A program made the translations under genes and the position numbers. From an uncultured Eubacteriales bacterium (GTDB lineage Bacteria > Bacillota > Clostridia > Oscillospirales > Oscillospiraceae), in the NCBI GenBank assembly GCA_900079765.1, contig LT599017.1, forward strand, positions 2,759,766 through 2,823,765: a stretch of 64,000 bases of DNA. Direction: 5' to 3'. Of this stretch, positions 51,932 to 61,806 are shown piece by piece. Each line of letters opens with the position of its first letter. The first letter of the stretch is position 1. A model generated the notes under the pieces. The model saw nothing but the letters and a program-made list of their open reading frames with translations. It ran no database searches and was not told where the DNA came from.

Positions 51932-53011
51932 CTATGTCCCCGCGCGCTGCCGTACTGCCTCGGCGTTCAGTTCGGGGTTGATGGTCTCAGCCCCCTCCAT
52001 GGCGATGGCCGAGGCGGCGAGGCCCGCCGAGGCGGTGCGCGCCAAGTCGCTCCCCTCTAGGTAAGCCCAGGCCAGGGCGGCCATAAACGCATCCCCCGCG
52101 CCGGTGGTGTTAACCATCTTGGCCGGAATGCAGGGTAGGTGGCAGGCGCCGCCATGGTCGGCGGCGTACACCCCGTCCGCCCCCAAGGAGATAAACACCC
52201 GGCGCAGCCCGGTATCCAGCAGGACCTCGGCGGCTTTCTTCAGGCTTTTTTCGTCCGTAATGGGCACGCCGGAGAGGAGCTCAGCCTCGATGCGGTTAGG
52301 CTTAAGGGTATGGAGCTTCCCCAGCACCGGTTTTAGCTTGACAGCCTTAGCTGTGGAGACTGGGTCCGCGAAAACGGGGGCCTTCGCGTTGTCGCAGAGC
52401 CACGTGATAGACTCGGCAGGAATGTTGGCGTCGATGACGATGACCTGGGCATTGTCCAGCATAGCTCTACGGGACTGGAGGTAGGCCGGTGTAACGTGGT
52501 CGTAGATGTCCATGTCGGACACCGCCAGGGCCATGTCCCCGTCCGAGCCCGCAATGAAGAGGTAGGTGGACGTGGCCCCGCCCGGCACCTGGATAGCACC
52601 GCTGATGTCGATGCCCAGTTCCCCGCAGGAGGCGGCGATGCGCTGGGCGTACAGGTCGTCGCCAAAGGCGGTGAGCATACGAACATCCATGCCCAAAAGG
52701 CTCATATTATGGGCGATGTTCCGCCCCACACCACCTAGGCTCATGCGCACCTTGCCGGGGTTAGAGTCGGCGCTCACCAGCGGCGCGGAGGACTGGCCAC
52801 CGATGTCCATATTCACGCCGCCGATTACCGCTGCGTAGGATGCCGAGCGGAGCACGTAGCCCTTCCCAGCGATATAGCCCTTTTTCATCAAATTGGAGAT
52901 GTGCACCGCCACGGAACTGCGGCTGATCTTCAGCCGTCGCGCCAGCTCCTGCTGAGTAATCATGGGGTCGGCCTCAATGAGCTTTAAAAACTCCCGTTCC
53001 CGCTGGGTCAA
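51932..53011 (-). CDS. psuK: Pseudouridine kinase with N-terminal winged helix (PfkB family)
   Basis: A 359-residue PfkB-type kinase. Residues 1-55 form a winged helix (REREFLKLIEADPMITQQEL; ARRLKISRSSVAVHISNLMK), so the protein may both phosphorylate pseudouridine and control its own operon. The kinase body has GGVNMDIGGQS, LGGVGRNIAHNMSLLGMDV and NTTGAGDAFMAALAWAY (catalytic aspartate). The start is a TTG with AGGAGG 7 bases upstream. psuG downstream supports pseudouridine as substrate. Confidence 0.9.
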   Translation of the reverse strand: MTQREREFLKLIEADPMITQQELARRLKISRSSVAVHISNLMKKGYIAGKGYVLRSASYAAVIGGVNMDIGGQSSAPLVSADSNPGKVRMSLGGVGRNIAHNMSLLGMDVRMLTAFGDDLYAQRIAASCGELGIDISGAIQVPGGATSTYLFIAGSDGDMALAVSDMDIYDHVTPAYLQSRRAMLDNAQVIVIDANIPAESITWLCDNAKAPVFADPVSTAKAVKLKPVLGKLHTLKPNRIEAELLSGVPITDEKSLKKAAEVLLDTGLRRVFISLGADGVYAADHGGACHLPCIPAKMVNTTGAGDAFMAALAWAYLEGSDLARTASAGLAASAIAMEGAETINPELNAEAVRQRAGT

Positions 53012-53024
53012 GCTACCGCCTCCT

Positions 53025-53083
53025 AAGCATTTGTTTAGTAAGTAAGCATATGTTTATATTATCGTATTTCCCGAAATTGTCAA
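53025..53083 (-). promoter_or_regulatory. psuK promoter with paired direct repeats
   Basis: On the minus strand TTGACA (53078-53083) and TAATAT (53056-53061) are 16 bases apart. The 13-base sequence AAGCATWTGTTTA occurs at 53025-53037 and 53044-53056, 19 bases apart start to start. One copy touches the -10 and the other runs to the ribosome binding site. This fits a site for the HTH part of PsuK. Confidence 0.6.
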
Positions 53084-53108
53084 GTACATTTTTACTCCAG
53101 ATGCAAAA

Positions 53109-53142
53109 AGCGCTCGCCGAACAAAATCGTTCAGCGGGCGCT
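53109..53142 (-). terminator. Terminator of the GntR/racemase-like operon
   Basis: 14-bp imperfect stem (AGCGCTCGCCGAAC arm) followed by TTTTT on the minus strand, about 120 bases past the GntR stop and ahead of the psuK promoter. Confidence 0.75.
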
Positions 53143-53261
53143 GGTTTCACAATAAATCGCGGGCGGACGGAAAGGCCCTCTGAAAGCGCGGCAGGCTTGA
53201 TGCCATAACAAAGTCTTTGCGCTCTCAATTTTTAGACAACATTCTTGTCCGCCACACCCCC

Positions 53262-54041
53262 TCAGTCAAACACATCCGTACCGTGGAGGGGTTGAATGCC
53301 CAGTGTCTCCTCGCGGGCTCTGCGGACCGCCTCCACGTCGGCGTTCATCAGTCCCTCATAGATGCGGGCGTGGGTATCGTCCGGCAGTTTGGCACTCAGG
53401 CCTGCCTGCTTTCTGCGGCGGGCACGGGTGCTGAGGAGCTGGGTGATATGGCTGTGGATAAGTTGCTGGACCATGTAATAGACGTCCTTATAGAGGCTGT
53501 TGTGGCTCATCTTCACGACCTTGTAGTGGAACGCGAAGTCGGCCTCCACCAGCTCCTCCAGGAGCTCGGTATTGTCGATGTCGCCGTCGTAGCGCACCGT
53601 ACAGGCGTTATAGTGGTCCAAAATCTCTTTCAGCTCGGCCTTCTCCTGATCGGAAGCGTTGAGGATGGCCAGGTTCATGCACTCGCCCTCCAGCAGGTTG
53701 CGCAGCTGCTGGACCTCATGGAGTTTCTCGTCATCAGCTAAGAACACAGCAATCTCGCTGAGGACGGGCTTTAAAGAAAAGTCTTTTACGAAGGACCCCT
53801 CGCCCACCCGCGTCTCGATGATGCCTAGGGTGCTAAGCTTTTGCAGAGCCATGCGGACGCTCAGCCGATTCACACCGAAGAGCTCTGCAAACTCTGCCTC
53901 AGTGGGGAGACGGTCTCCCGCCTTCCACACTCCCTCTGCAATGTCCTGCTTGATGGACGCGCAGACCTGGTCCACGATGGACACCCGGCTGATTTTGGCT
54001 CGCCTTGCGTAGGCGTGATGAGGGCTGTGCTCGTTTTCCAT
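53262..54041 (-). CDS. GntR-family regulator, FCD type
   Basis: A 259-residue regulator. The winged helix (SIVDQVCASIKQDIAEGVWK; LPTEAEFAELFGVNRLSVRM) is GntR; the C-terminus (LRNLLEGECMNLAI; EADFAFHYKVVKMSHNSLY; HARIYEGLMNADVEAVRRA) is an FCD ligand domain, which usually binds a carboxylic acid or sugar acid through a metal. Start at 54041 (MENEHS), AGGTGG 9 bases upstream. It is the last gene of the operon with the two racemase-like enzymes and the APC permease and probably represses it. Confidence 0.9.
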   Translation of the reverse strand: MENEHSPHHAYARRAKISRVSIVDQVCASIKQDIAEGVWKAGDRLPTEAEFAELFGVNRLSVRMALQKLSTLGIIETRVGEGSFVKDFSLKPVLSEIAVFLADDEKLHEVQQLRNLLEGECMNLAILNASDQEKAELKEILDHYNACTVRYDGDIDNTELLEELVEADFAFHYKVVKMSHNSLYKDVYYMVQQLIHSHITQLLSTRARRRKQAGLSAKLPDDTHARIYEGLMNADVEAVRRAREETLGIQPLHGTDVFD

Positions 54042-54153
54042 GATATCTGCCACCTGATCTCATTTTTCTTCTATTATATAAAAGAATCGTCCTTTTGTCA
54101 CTGGTTTTTTGAAGAACGGACAACCGATCAATCAGGTAGCCGCCTATTCATTT

Positions 54154-54194
54154 GTGCCCCGGCTCCGCCCTGCAGTGGGCCGGGGCCGGGGCAC
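54154..54194. repeat. Hairpin between racemase-like gene and GntR gene
   Basis: GTGCCCCGGC (54154-54163) pairs with GCCGGGGCAC (54185-54194). It lies between two genes of the same strand and could lower the regulator's expression. Confidence 0.5.
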
Positions 54195-54215
54195 TGACGG
54201 AAAGTAAAGAAACGT

Positions 54216-55406
54216 TTATTTGATGATGACCTTTTTCGCTGCTTTCATCTCCTGCTCGCTCATCTCCTGTCCAATGCCGGGCAGCTCGGGGACCTCGTAG
54301 GCCCCGCCCTCGGGGCGGTAGTACTGGGTGCCGGCATTTTTAAACTTGGTTAGGAGGTTTGCGTTATGCTCCTCATGGATGACAAAATTGGTGATGGCCG
54401 CCTCCACATGGAGGGCCGCCGCAGTGGCGATGGGGCCACCGCAGACGTGGATCTGCACCCCCACGTCGTAGACCTGGGCCATATCACAGATCTTCTTTGT
54501 CTCGGTGATGCCGCCGGTGTTGCAGAGGTCAGGCTGGATGACGTCCAGGGTACGGTCTTCAAAGAACTGGCGGAAGCCCCAGCGTGTGTAGCTGCGCTCC
54601 CCGGTGGCCAGAGGCAGGGAGCAACGCTCCTTGATGTGCTTGAATACGCCAGGGTTGCAGGGCATGGTGGGCTCCTCGTAGTACATAATGCGGTAGGGCT
54701 CCAGGGCTTTGCCCAAATCGGCGGCGGTGTTGGCGTCCAGAAGGGAGTGGATCTCCACGATAATGTCCATATCGGGGCCGCCGGCCTCCCGGGCAGCGGC
54801 GATGCGCTCCACCGCCCGCTGCAGGTCGTGCTGGCGCATACAGCCGCGGTGGTGAGTACCCTGGGTGCTGAACACCTCGGCAAAGGGTTTCTGCTCGTAG
54901 GGGGCGAAGACTGGGTCGATCTTCACAGCATCGTACCCCTCCGCCACGGCGTTTTTGACCACGTCGTAATAGTCCTTGGGATCGTACAGCAACGTCAGGC
55001 TGTCCTGGGCCTCGATGAGCTTGGTCCAGCCGAACTGGAGCTGGCTGGCGTAGGCCCGCAGCTTCTTATTTGTCTTGCCGCCGATGAGCTTATAGACAGG
55101 CACGCCCAGGGCTTTGCCCTTGATATCCCAGCAAGCGGTATCGATGGCCGCCATGGCGGAGGTAATTACCACGCCCCCACCCATGCCCCAGAACGTGTGG
55201 CGGTGTAGGTGCTCCCAAATCTCCTCGGTGTTAAAGGGGTCCATGCCGATGATCAGCCTGGCGAAATCCTGGCACTGGCCAAAGGCCGCCTCCCAGCAAT
55301 TACCGTAGGCAAGGCCCGCCTCGCCAAACCCGCTGATACCGGCATCGGTGTTCACCTTAACGGTGATGAAATTTCCTAAGTAACATTCTACGCTGGTAAT
55401 TTTCAT
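54216..55406 (-). CDS. Mandelate racemase/enolase-superfamily dehydratase or racemase (copy 1)
   Basis: A 396-residue enolase-superfamily enzyme. The N-terminal cap domain (TVKVNTDAGISGFGEAGLAY; FWGMGGGVVITSAMAAIDTA; CWDIKGKALGVPVYKLIGGK) and barrel motifs (AVKIDP; DIIVEIHSLLD; YYEEPTMPCNPG; LATGERSYTRWGFRQFFED; DVIQPDLCNTGGITE; IHVCGGPI) give metal ligands in the order E, E, E with the acid-base histidine near the end. The plan is like galactonate or mannonate dehydratase. The start at 55406 has AGGAGG. It lies with a paralogue and an APC permease, so substrates may be sugar or amino acid derivatives. Confidence 0.88.
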   Translation of the reverse strand: MKITSVECYLGNFITVKVNTDAGISGFGEAGLAYGNCWEAAFGQCQDFARLIIGMDPFNTEEIWEHLHRHTFWGMGGGVVITSAMAAIDTACWDIKGKALGVPVYKLIGGKTNKKLRAYASQLQFGWTKLIEAQDSLTLLYDPKDYYDVVKNAVAEGYDAVKIDPVFAPYEQKPFAEVFSTQGTHHRGCMRQHDLQRAVERIAAAREAGGPDMDIIVEIHSLLDANTAADLGKALEPYRIMYYEEPTMPCNPGVFKHIKERCSLPLATGERSYTRWGFRQFFEDRTLDVIQPDLCNTGGITETKKICDMAQVYDVGVQIHVCGGPIATAAALHVEAAITNFVIHEEHNANLLTKFKNAGTQYYRPEGGAYEVPELPGIGQEMSEQEMKAAKKVIIK

Positions 55407-55498
55407 GGTATTACCTCCTGTTTTTATGTACTGGATCATGGGGCATTATCTGCTGCGGCTCAAGCGGACTGGCGGGGGAATGGGCAGCGGAGCGCTCG

Positions 55499-56917
55499 TC
55501 AGGGCGAGGGGACTTCCTCGCCGTCCTCGGCCCAGACTGAGGTGTGGATGGTGATGTTGCCTGTCTTTGCCCGCCAGAAACCGATGAGGGCCATAACCAC
55601 GATGGCGGCGACGTTGACGACGGCCAGGGCGGGACTCATGGACAGGCAGGACTTCCAGAATGTAATAGCGAACCCGGCCAGGGAAACCCAGCAGATGGCA
55701 TAGTATAAACCGTTGGGCACGTGGAGCCGGGACTTTGCCCAGGCCTCGGGGTACTTTCTGGGCATTTTGACATAGGCGAACATATAGAGGAACGCCAGAG
55801 CCGCGCCGATGAGCTGCACCATATTGGTGATGACGGTGATGGAGAAACCCAGGATAATGGGAATGATACCCAGGATGTACATGAACGTGAGGATCCAGAC
55901 ACGGGAGCCTTTTGCGTTCTTCTTGCCGAACGCCACAGGGAGCCAGCCGTCATCGCAGGACTGGCCGATGGTTATGGCGTTATAGGCAAAAGAAGAGTTG
56001 AGGGTGGAGAGCAGGGCCATAATGGGACCGCCGATGATAAAGAAGACAAAGAGCCAGCCCGGGAAGATGCGCTGGGCGGCAAAAACCAGAGTGGTGGAAG
56101 CGCCGTACTCCTCCACGCTCATAACGCCGGTGCCCGCCATGGCGACACCCACGTAGAGAACCAGCAGCGTGGGGACGGTGGCCAGCATGGCCCAGGGGAT
56201 GTCCCGCCGTGCGTTTTTGGAGTCGCGCCCGTAGGCAGAGGTCATGGAGTACCCCTGGCAGGAGTACAGGAAGAGGAGGGTGGCCCCCATAAAGCCGCCG
56301 TTGATCTGGCCGTTCTGGAAGGTAATGCCCCAGCCGTTCTGGAGAAACTTGGGGCTACTGAAGTCAAAAATAGGCAGTTTCATCTTCATGATGCCCACTA
56401 TGGCGAAGAGAAGCAGAGCGGCGATGAGAAGCCAGGTCATAAGTTTTTGCGCGCCGGCCATGATGTCCACGCCCAGCATATTGACCACATAGAAGAACGT
56501 GAGGAGCCCGGCACCGATGATCACACGGGCCACCGGCCCGCTGAGGGCGGGGATGGCGTCCCCCAGATAGGCCGCCGCCGAGGTGCCGAAGAGAGCCAGC
56601 GACAGGCACTGGGTAAGGTAGGCAAACGCGAAGATGCCCGAGGCGGTGGGGCCCGCCAGATCGCAGAGCATGGAGTAGTTACCGCCGCTTAGGCGGAGGG
56701 TAGAGGTGATAAAGATGATGGGGGCGATCATAATAAAGCCCATAATGATGGCGGTAAAATAGGACAGCCACGCGGAATAGCCAGTCATTTTAATTGCGGG
56801 GACGATCAGGGTGATGACACCGGCGCCGATGACCTGTCCGACCGCCAGCGCGTAGAGTTCTTTCTTGCCCAGTGTGCCGGGAGGGGGCGCTGATTCTTTG
56901 ATTACCTTGATAGCCAT
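55499..56917 (-). CDS. APC-superfamily amino acid/polyamine permease
   Basis: A 472-residue permease with about 12 membrane segments. GKKELYALAVGQVIGAGVIT near the N-terminus is the APC helix 1 motif; SGGNYSMLCDLAGPTASGIF follows. It should bring in an amino acid or similar compound by symport. Its position between the two racemase-like genes suggests it transports their substrate. An amino acid or N-acyl amino acid would then be a candidate as well as a sugar acid. Confidence 0.88.
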   Translation of the reverse strand: MAIKVIKESAPPPGTLGKKELYALAVGQVIGAGVITLIVPAIKMTGYSAWLSYFTAIIMGFIMIAPIIFITSTLRLSGGNYSMLCDLAGPTASGIFAFAYLTQCLSLALFGTSAAAYLGDAIPALSGPVARVIIGAGLLTFFYVVNMLGVDIMAGAQKLMTWLLIAALLLFAIVGIMKMKLPIFDFSSPKFLQNGWGITFQNGQINGGFMGATLLFLYSCQGYSMTSAYGRDSKNARRDIPWAMLATVPTLLVLYVGVAMAGTGVMSVEEYGASTTLVFAAQRIFPGWLFVFFIIGGPIMALLSTLNSSFAYNAITIGQSCDDGWLPVAFGKKNAKGSRVWILTFMYILGIIPIILGFSITVITNMVQLIGAALAFLYMFAYVKMPRKYPEAWAKSRLHVPNGLYYAICWVSLAGFAITFWKSCLSMSPALAVVNVAAIVVMALIGFWRAKTGNITIHTSVWAEDGEEVPSP

Positions 56918-56975
56918 GCTTTTTCCTCCTCATTCTGTGTTATTCGCTCCGCCCGGGGCGCCTCCGGGCGGTAAC

Positions 56976-58163
56976 CTACTGAATGACCTTATAGAGGATG
57001 GCCTTATTGATGGCCTCCTGTAGGAACTCGTTGCCGATACCGGGCAGGTCGGGAACGGTGAAGACACCGTGTTCGGGCTGGAGGTTATACTTGGTGAGAC
57101 CCAAGCTAGTGTCCATGCGGTTGCAGGTATGGTGCTCATGGATAATAAAATTGGGGATGGTACACTCCACATGGAGGGCGGCGTTGGTGGCCAGAGGGCT
57201 GCCCGCCACGTGAACCTGGACTCCCACATCGAACGCGTGGGCCATGTCGCAAATCTTCTTTACCTCAGAGATGCCGCCGCAATTGCCGATATCGGGCTGG
57301 GCCAATTGGAGGAGGTTCTGGCGGAAGTAGTCGGCGTACTGCCAGCGGGAGAAAAGGCGCTCGCCGTTGGCAATGGGCACGGAGACATACTTTGTGATGT
57401 ACTCCACTGTCTGGGTGGTGGGGGTATTGGGTTCCTCAAAGGCAAGGATATGGTACTTCTCGGCTAGCCTGCCCAGCTGGACGGCACCCAGCGCGTCGGG
57501 ATAGGAGTGGTTTTCCATGATGATATCCACCTCATCCCCCGCGGCCTCCCGGGCGGCCTTCATCCGCGCTTCCACCATCTTGAGCTGCCTGGGGGTGAGG
57601 AACCCGGTGGTATCCAGGAAGCTCAGAGGCTTGCCCTCCTCGTCCCGGTCGAAGAAGTCGATTTTGACGGCGTCGAATCCCTCCTCCACGGCCAGCATCA
57701 CGTTGTGGGCGTAGTCCTTGGGGGTGACGGCCCACAGATGCTCTGAGATCCCCACCTGCCCCCAGCCGAACTGGAGCTGACTTGCATAGGTGCGCAGCTT
57801 TTCCCGGACTTTACCGCCCAGGAGCTGATAAACAGGCACGCTAAAATGCTTGCCCTTAATATCCCACAGGGCCACGTCGATGGCTGCAATGCCGGAGAAA
57901 ACCACAGGACCACCGTTTTGGCCCCAGAAGGTCTTTTTGTGCATGATCTCCCAGATGAGCTCGGTCTGGAGCGGGTCCATTCCAATGATGAGCTCGGCTA
58001 AGTCGCAAACCATGCCGAACGCGGCGCTACCACCCACACCGTAGGCCATGCCCGCCTCGCCGTCACCGCAAAGCCCCGCGTCGGTATGGATGCGGCAGCC
58101 AATGGGGCTATTTTGCCTGCTGTTGGCAGTGGGCAGGCGGAACACCTCAACCTTTGTGATCTT
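56976..58163 (-). CDS. Mandelate racemase/enolase-superfamily dehydratase or racemase (copy 2)
   Basis: A 395-residue paralogue of the 54.2 kb enzyme. The shared plan includes GEAGMAYGVGGSAAFGMVCD, TFWGQNGGPVVFSGIAAIDV, AVKIDFFDRDEEG, DIIMENHSYPDALG, FEEPNTPTTQTV, IANGERLFSRW, and QPDIGNCGGISEVKKICDMA. The ends differ in length and the H-containing barrel motif is ENH, not EIH. The start is read as the TTG at 58163 (MKITKVEVFRL) with GGAGG 7 bases upstream; the ATG at 58187 lacks a site. First gene of the operon. Confidence 0.88.
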   Translation of the reverse strand, partial: KITKVEVFRLPTANSRQNSPIGCRIHTDAGLCGDGEAGMAYGVGGSAAFGMVCDLAELIIGMDPLQTELIWEIMHKKTFWGQNGGPVVFSGIAAIDVALWDIKGKHFSVPVYQLLGGKVREKLRTYASQLQFGWGQVGISEHLWAVTPKDYAHNVMLAVEEGFDAVKIDFFDRDEEGKPLSFLDTTGFLTPRQLKMVEARMKAAREAAGDEVDIIMENHSYPDALGAVQLGRLAEKYHILAFEEPNTPTTQTVEYITKYVSVPIANGERLFSRWQYADYFRQNLLQLAQPDIGNCGGISEVKKICDMAHAFDVGVQVHVAGSPLATNAALHVECTIPNFIIHEHHTCNRMDTSLGLTKYNLQPEHGVFTVPDLPGIGNEFLQEAINKAILYKVIQ

Positions 58164-58200
58164 CAATCCAATTCCTCCGTTCGACATTTTTTATTTATTC

Positions 58201-58255
58201 GTTGTTCGGTTGTTCGATATGTTGTTATTATAGAAACGCAGCAAGGCAAAGTCAA
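58201..58255 (-). promoter_or_regulatory. Promoter and operator of the racemase-like operon
   Basis: On the minus strand TTGACT (58250-58255) and TATAAT (58227-58232) are 17 bases apart. Just downstream of the -10, GTTGTTCG occurs in tandem (58201-58208 and 58209-58216) with a third partial copy GTTGTT at 58221-58226. These probably bind the GntR/FCD regulator. Confidence 0.7.
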
Positions 58256-58345
58256 TCATTTTTATGATTTTCGTTAGTTATTGAAATTTTATTGTTCCAT
58301 TTTTGTGCATTATAACTTTAAAAGCCCCGGGCCTCAGATAAAGCT

Positions 58346-58433
58346 TGGGATTTACGGAATGTTAAGCAAGGAGCAGCACCCCAACACAGGCAAGATAAAT
58401 TCCGTTTCCGAGTGCTGCTCCTGGAAAATCCCA
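58346..58433. repeat. Interlocked inverted repeats between divergent promoters
   Basis: Outer arms TGGGATTT (58346-58353) and AAATCCCA (58426-58433); ACGGAAT (58354-58360) with ATTCCGT (58399-58405); GGAGCAGCAC (58370-58379) with GTGCTGCTCC (58412-58421). The last two pairs interlock, so they can form a pseudoknot or exclude each other. It lies before the asnS promoter, so it is not in the asnS leader. A small RNA or a relic is possible. Confidence 0.5.
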
Positions 58434-58467
58434 CAGCCAGGACCAGAAAACTCCCCCAACGAAGGGG

Positions 58468-58496
58468 TTGTAAATCTTCTCGAAATTCCTTATAAT
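58468..58496 (+). promoter_or_regulatory. Promoter of asnS
   Basis: TTGTAA (58468-58473) and TATAAT (58491-58496) are 17 bases apart, about 44 bases before the start codon. Confidence 0.7.
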
Positions 58497-58539
58497 ATAT
58501 AATAATTTGGGCAAATGCCAAAAGAGAGAGGGAATTCCA

Positions 58540-59934
<1,395 letters not shown>

Positions 59935-59950
59935 GTTTAAAAGAAAGAAA

Positions 59951-59988
59951 AAAAAGGACCGGATGGCAGATGCCATCCGGTCCTTTTT
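59951..59988. terminator. Bidirectional terminator
   Basis: Perfect 17-bp stem AAAAAGGACCGGATGGC with a 4-base loop between asnS and the next, convergent gene. Confidence 0.92.
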
Positions 59989-59995
59989 CCTTGTT

Positions 59996-60364
59996 TTATG
60001 GGAGCTCTACGCCGAATTGGTCCATCACGTCCCGCAGTCCGTCCTCGATCTCCTGGCGCGAAAAGCTGCCTGCGGCCAGTTCCTGGTCGGAGAGATGGTT
60101 TAGGCGGGCATAGAAGTCGTTGGCCACGTCCAGAAAGGCGGGGCAAGGTTCCTCGGCCTCGTCTATGGCCTCGAAGAGGAGATTCTCCGCGTCCCCGTAT
60201 TGGCCCTGTCCGGTGAGGGTAAGGAGGGAGGTGTAGAGTGCGTCCGCATCGGTACGTCCGTCGTCTCCCGGTCGGTAGTCAGGGATATCCTTCTGGAATA
60301 CAAGTTTGGCGATGGTGAGGGTCAGAGTCTCGATCTGTCGCATGATCCAGTCCTGGGTGAGCAT
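59996..60364 (-). CDS. DUF6483-like protein
   Basis: A 122-residue helical protein with N-terminus MLTQDWIMRQIETLTLTIAK, which recalls the Firmicute family DUF6483, and many acidic helices with TPR-like spacing (YTSLLTLTGQGQYGDAENLL; FYARLNHLSDQELAAG). The family name is from memory and unchecked. GGGAGG precedes the ATG. Function unknown. Confidence 0.6.
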   Translation of the reverse strand: MLTQDWIMRQIETLTLTIAKLVFQKDIPDYRPGDDGRTDADALYTSLLTLTGQGQYGDAENLLFEAIDEAEEPCPAFLDVANDFYARLNHLSDQELAAGSFSRQEIEDGLRDVMDQFGVELP

Positions 60365-60520
60365 GGGTCAGCCTCCCTTTCAGTCCCATGAACGGGACGC
60401 TTATATAGCACTAGTTCAAAAAGAGCTCCGTAGGTGCATTGTCTTTTTCGCCGGGGGTATTTTAAACGAGCAACAGAGCACATTCCCGGAAACCCGCCCC
60501 GGGCGCGTAGGAGGAAACAG

Positions 60521-60562
60521 AAAAAGGCATGGCCGCCCCAAGGCGGGACAGCCATGCTTTTT
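60521..60562 (-). terminator. Terminator of the tRNA pair
   Basis: Stem GCATGGC/GCCATGC with an inner stem, followed by TTTTT on the minus strand, directly after the tRNA-Tyr 3' end. Confidence 0.8.
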
Positions 60563-60645
60563 GGTGGAGGAGGGTGGATTCGAACCACCGAAGCTCACGC
60601 AACAGATTTACAGTCTGCCCCCTTTGGCCACTCGGGAACTCCTCC
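60562..60645 (-). tRNA. tRNA-Tyr (GTA)
   Basis: 84 bases including an encoded CCA. Acceptor GGAGGAG pairs with CTCCTCC; the anticodon loop is CTGTAAA with GTA; the long variable arm is of class II; the T-loop is GGTTCGAATCC. Directly follows tRNA-Thr on the same strand. Confidence 0.95.
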
Positions 60646-60654
60646 ATATGAAAT

Positions 60655-60730
60655 TGGAGCTGGTGGACGGATTCGAACCCCCGACCTGCTGATTACAAAT
60701 CAGCTGCTCTACCAACTGAGCTACACCAGC
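60655..60730 (-). tRNA. tRNA-Thr (TGT)
   Basis: 76 bases including an encoded CCA. Acceptor GCTGGTG pairs with CACCAGC; D-arm AGCTCAGTTGGTAGAGC; the anticodon loop is TTTGTAA with TGT; T-arm GGTTCGAATCC. Co-transcribed with tRNA-Tyr, 9 bases apart. Confidence 0.96.
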
Positions 60731-60952
60731 GAATCAGCTCGTCCACAGCAAGGGTTATTTTATCAGAACTGATGTGGGTTGTCAATACATATTTTCGACA
60801 GAGGGTAAGAAAAGCGGCTTGGGTACATACCGGCCCCGTGGGGATTCCCCGGCAGGCCCCTCTACGGCAGGGTGGGGCAGGCCCTCACCCTACCGCGAAT
60901 TGACGGGGGACAGAATAGACGCGGCACGGGTGCGCCGTCCAACGGGCCGCCC

Positions 60953-61621
60953 TCAGGCCCAGGAGAAGCGATCCTTCCCGGCGGCCAGCTCAAAGTGAAG
61001 CTTGGCAATGCCTAAATCCACCTTGGAGTTGGGACCACCGGTGGACTTGGCGGACACCTTATTCCCTTTTGAGAGAGTGAACAGGAACTTCTGCTGGTTG
61101 ATGGCGGTGGGAGCCAGGAGGGCAGCGTCCATACCCCGGCGGAACCAGGCGGGCGTTTCGCCGTCGGCTCTGTACAGCTCGGCCAGGGGCCTGCTCTTAT
61201 GGGGGACGCCCTGGGTCTCGCCATAGCCAAGAGCGATCACGCAGACCATTTTCTCCCCTTTTTCAATGGTATAGCGGCTCTTACTCTTGCTGAAGGTCAG
61301 TGCTACCCAGCAGGTGTTGAGACCCAGACTCTGGGCCTCGAGGACGAGGCGTTCCCCGTAGTAGCCCGCCTTTTCCTCCAGCTCGGAGTCCTTGGGGCCC
61401 ACGAGGGCAAGGTAGTTTTTCACGTTGTGAAATTTTCCGTAGTGCGCCATCAGGCCGCCGAACGCCTCCGGCTCTTCGGTGGAAAGCTGGATGTGGAGGC
61501 CGCTCTCCTGGTTGCAGCGTTCGATCTCCGCCCAGAGGGCGGCGAGGGTGGCGGGGTCGATGGGCTTGTCGAGGTAGGCACGCACAGAGTGGCGCATTTC
61601 GATTGCTTGCAGCAGGTCCAT
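60953..61621 (-). CDS. Nitroreductase-family flavoprotein
   Basis: A 222-residue FMN oxidoreductase. LLQAIEMRHSVRAYLDKPID is the FMN-binding N-terminus, and APTAINQQKFLFTL the second cofactor site. GLNTCWVALTF lies between. The substrate could be nitroaromatics, quinones or a B12 ligand step. AGGAGG precedes the ATG. Single gene. The 180 bases to the tRNA genes hold no gene. Confidence 0.88.
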   Translation of the reverse strand: MDLLQAIEMRHSVRAYLDKPIDPATLAALWAEIERCNQESGLHIQLSTEEPEAFGGLMAHYGKFHNVKNYLALVGPKDSELEEKAGYYGERLVLEAQSLGLNTCWVALTFSKSKSRYTIEKGEKMVCVIALGYGETQGVPHKSRPLAELYRADGETPAWFRRGMDAALLAPTAINQQKFLFTLSKGNKVSAKSTGGPNSKVDLGIAKLHFELAAGKDRFSWA

Positions 61622-61746
61622 AGCACGGTCCTCCTTCTGTTCTTTGGGCCATTATAGCACAAAGAACAGGGCACGGCACCATTGAAAAAGAAAATCGAGA
61701 CGAAGGGAGGCAATAAGCAAAAAACATGCCAATTCGACAGTGCGGA

Positions 61747-61776
61747 TTGAAATGAGGGGCAGGGGTGTGATATACT
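61747..61776 (+). promoter_or_regulatory. Promoter of rpoN
   Basis: TTGAAA (61747-61752) and TATACT (61771-61776) are 18 bases apart, 30 bases before the start. Confidence 0.6.
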
Positions 61777-61806
61777 ATTTTTCGCTTAATATAAGGAGGG
61801 ATAGCG

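Noticed and set aside
58256-58539. T-box leader for asnS
   Set aside because: No TGGnACCGCG-type T-box sequence, and the likely promoter lies downstream of the structured region, so the leader is only about 35 bases.
60774-60952. Possible small gene between tRNA-Thr and nitroreductase
   Set aside because: Open frames there have no ribosome binding site and are arginine/proline-rich, as expected from GC-rich non-coding DNA.
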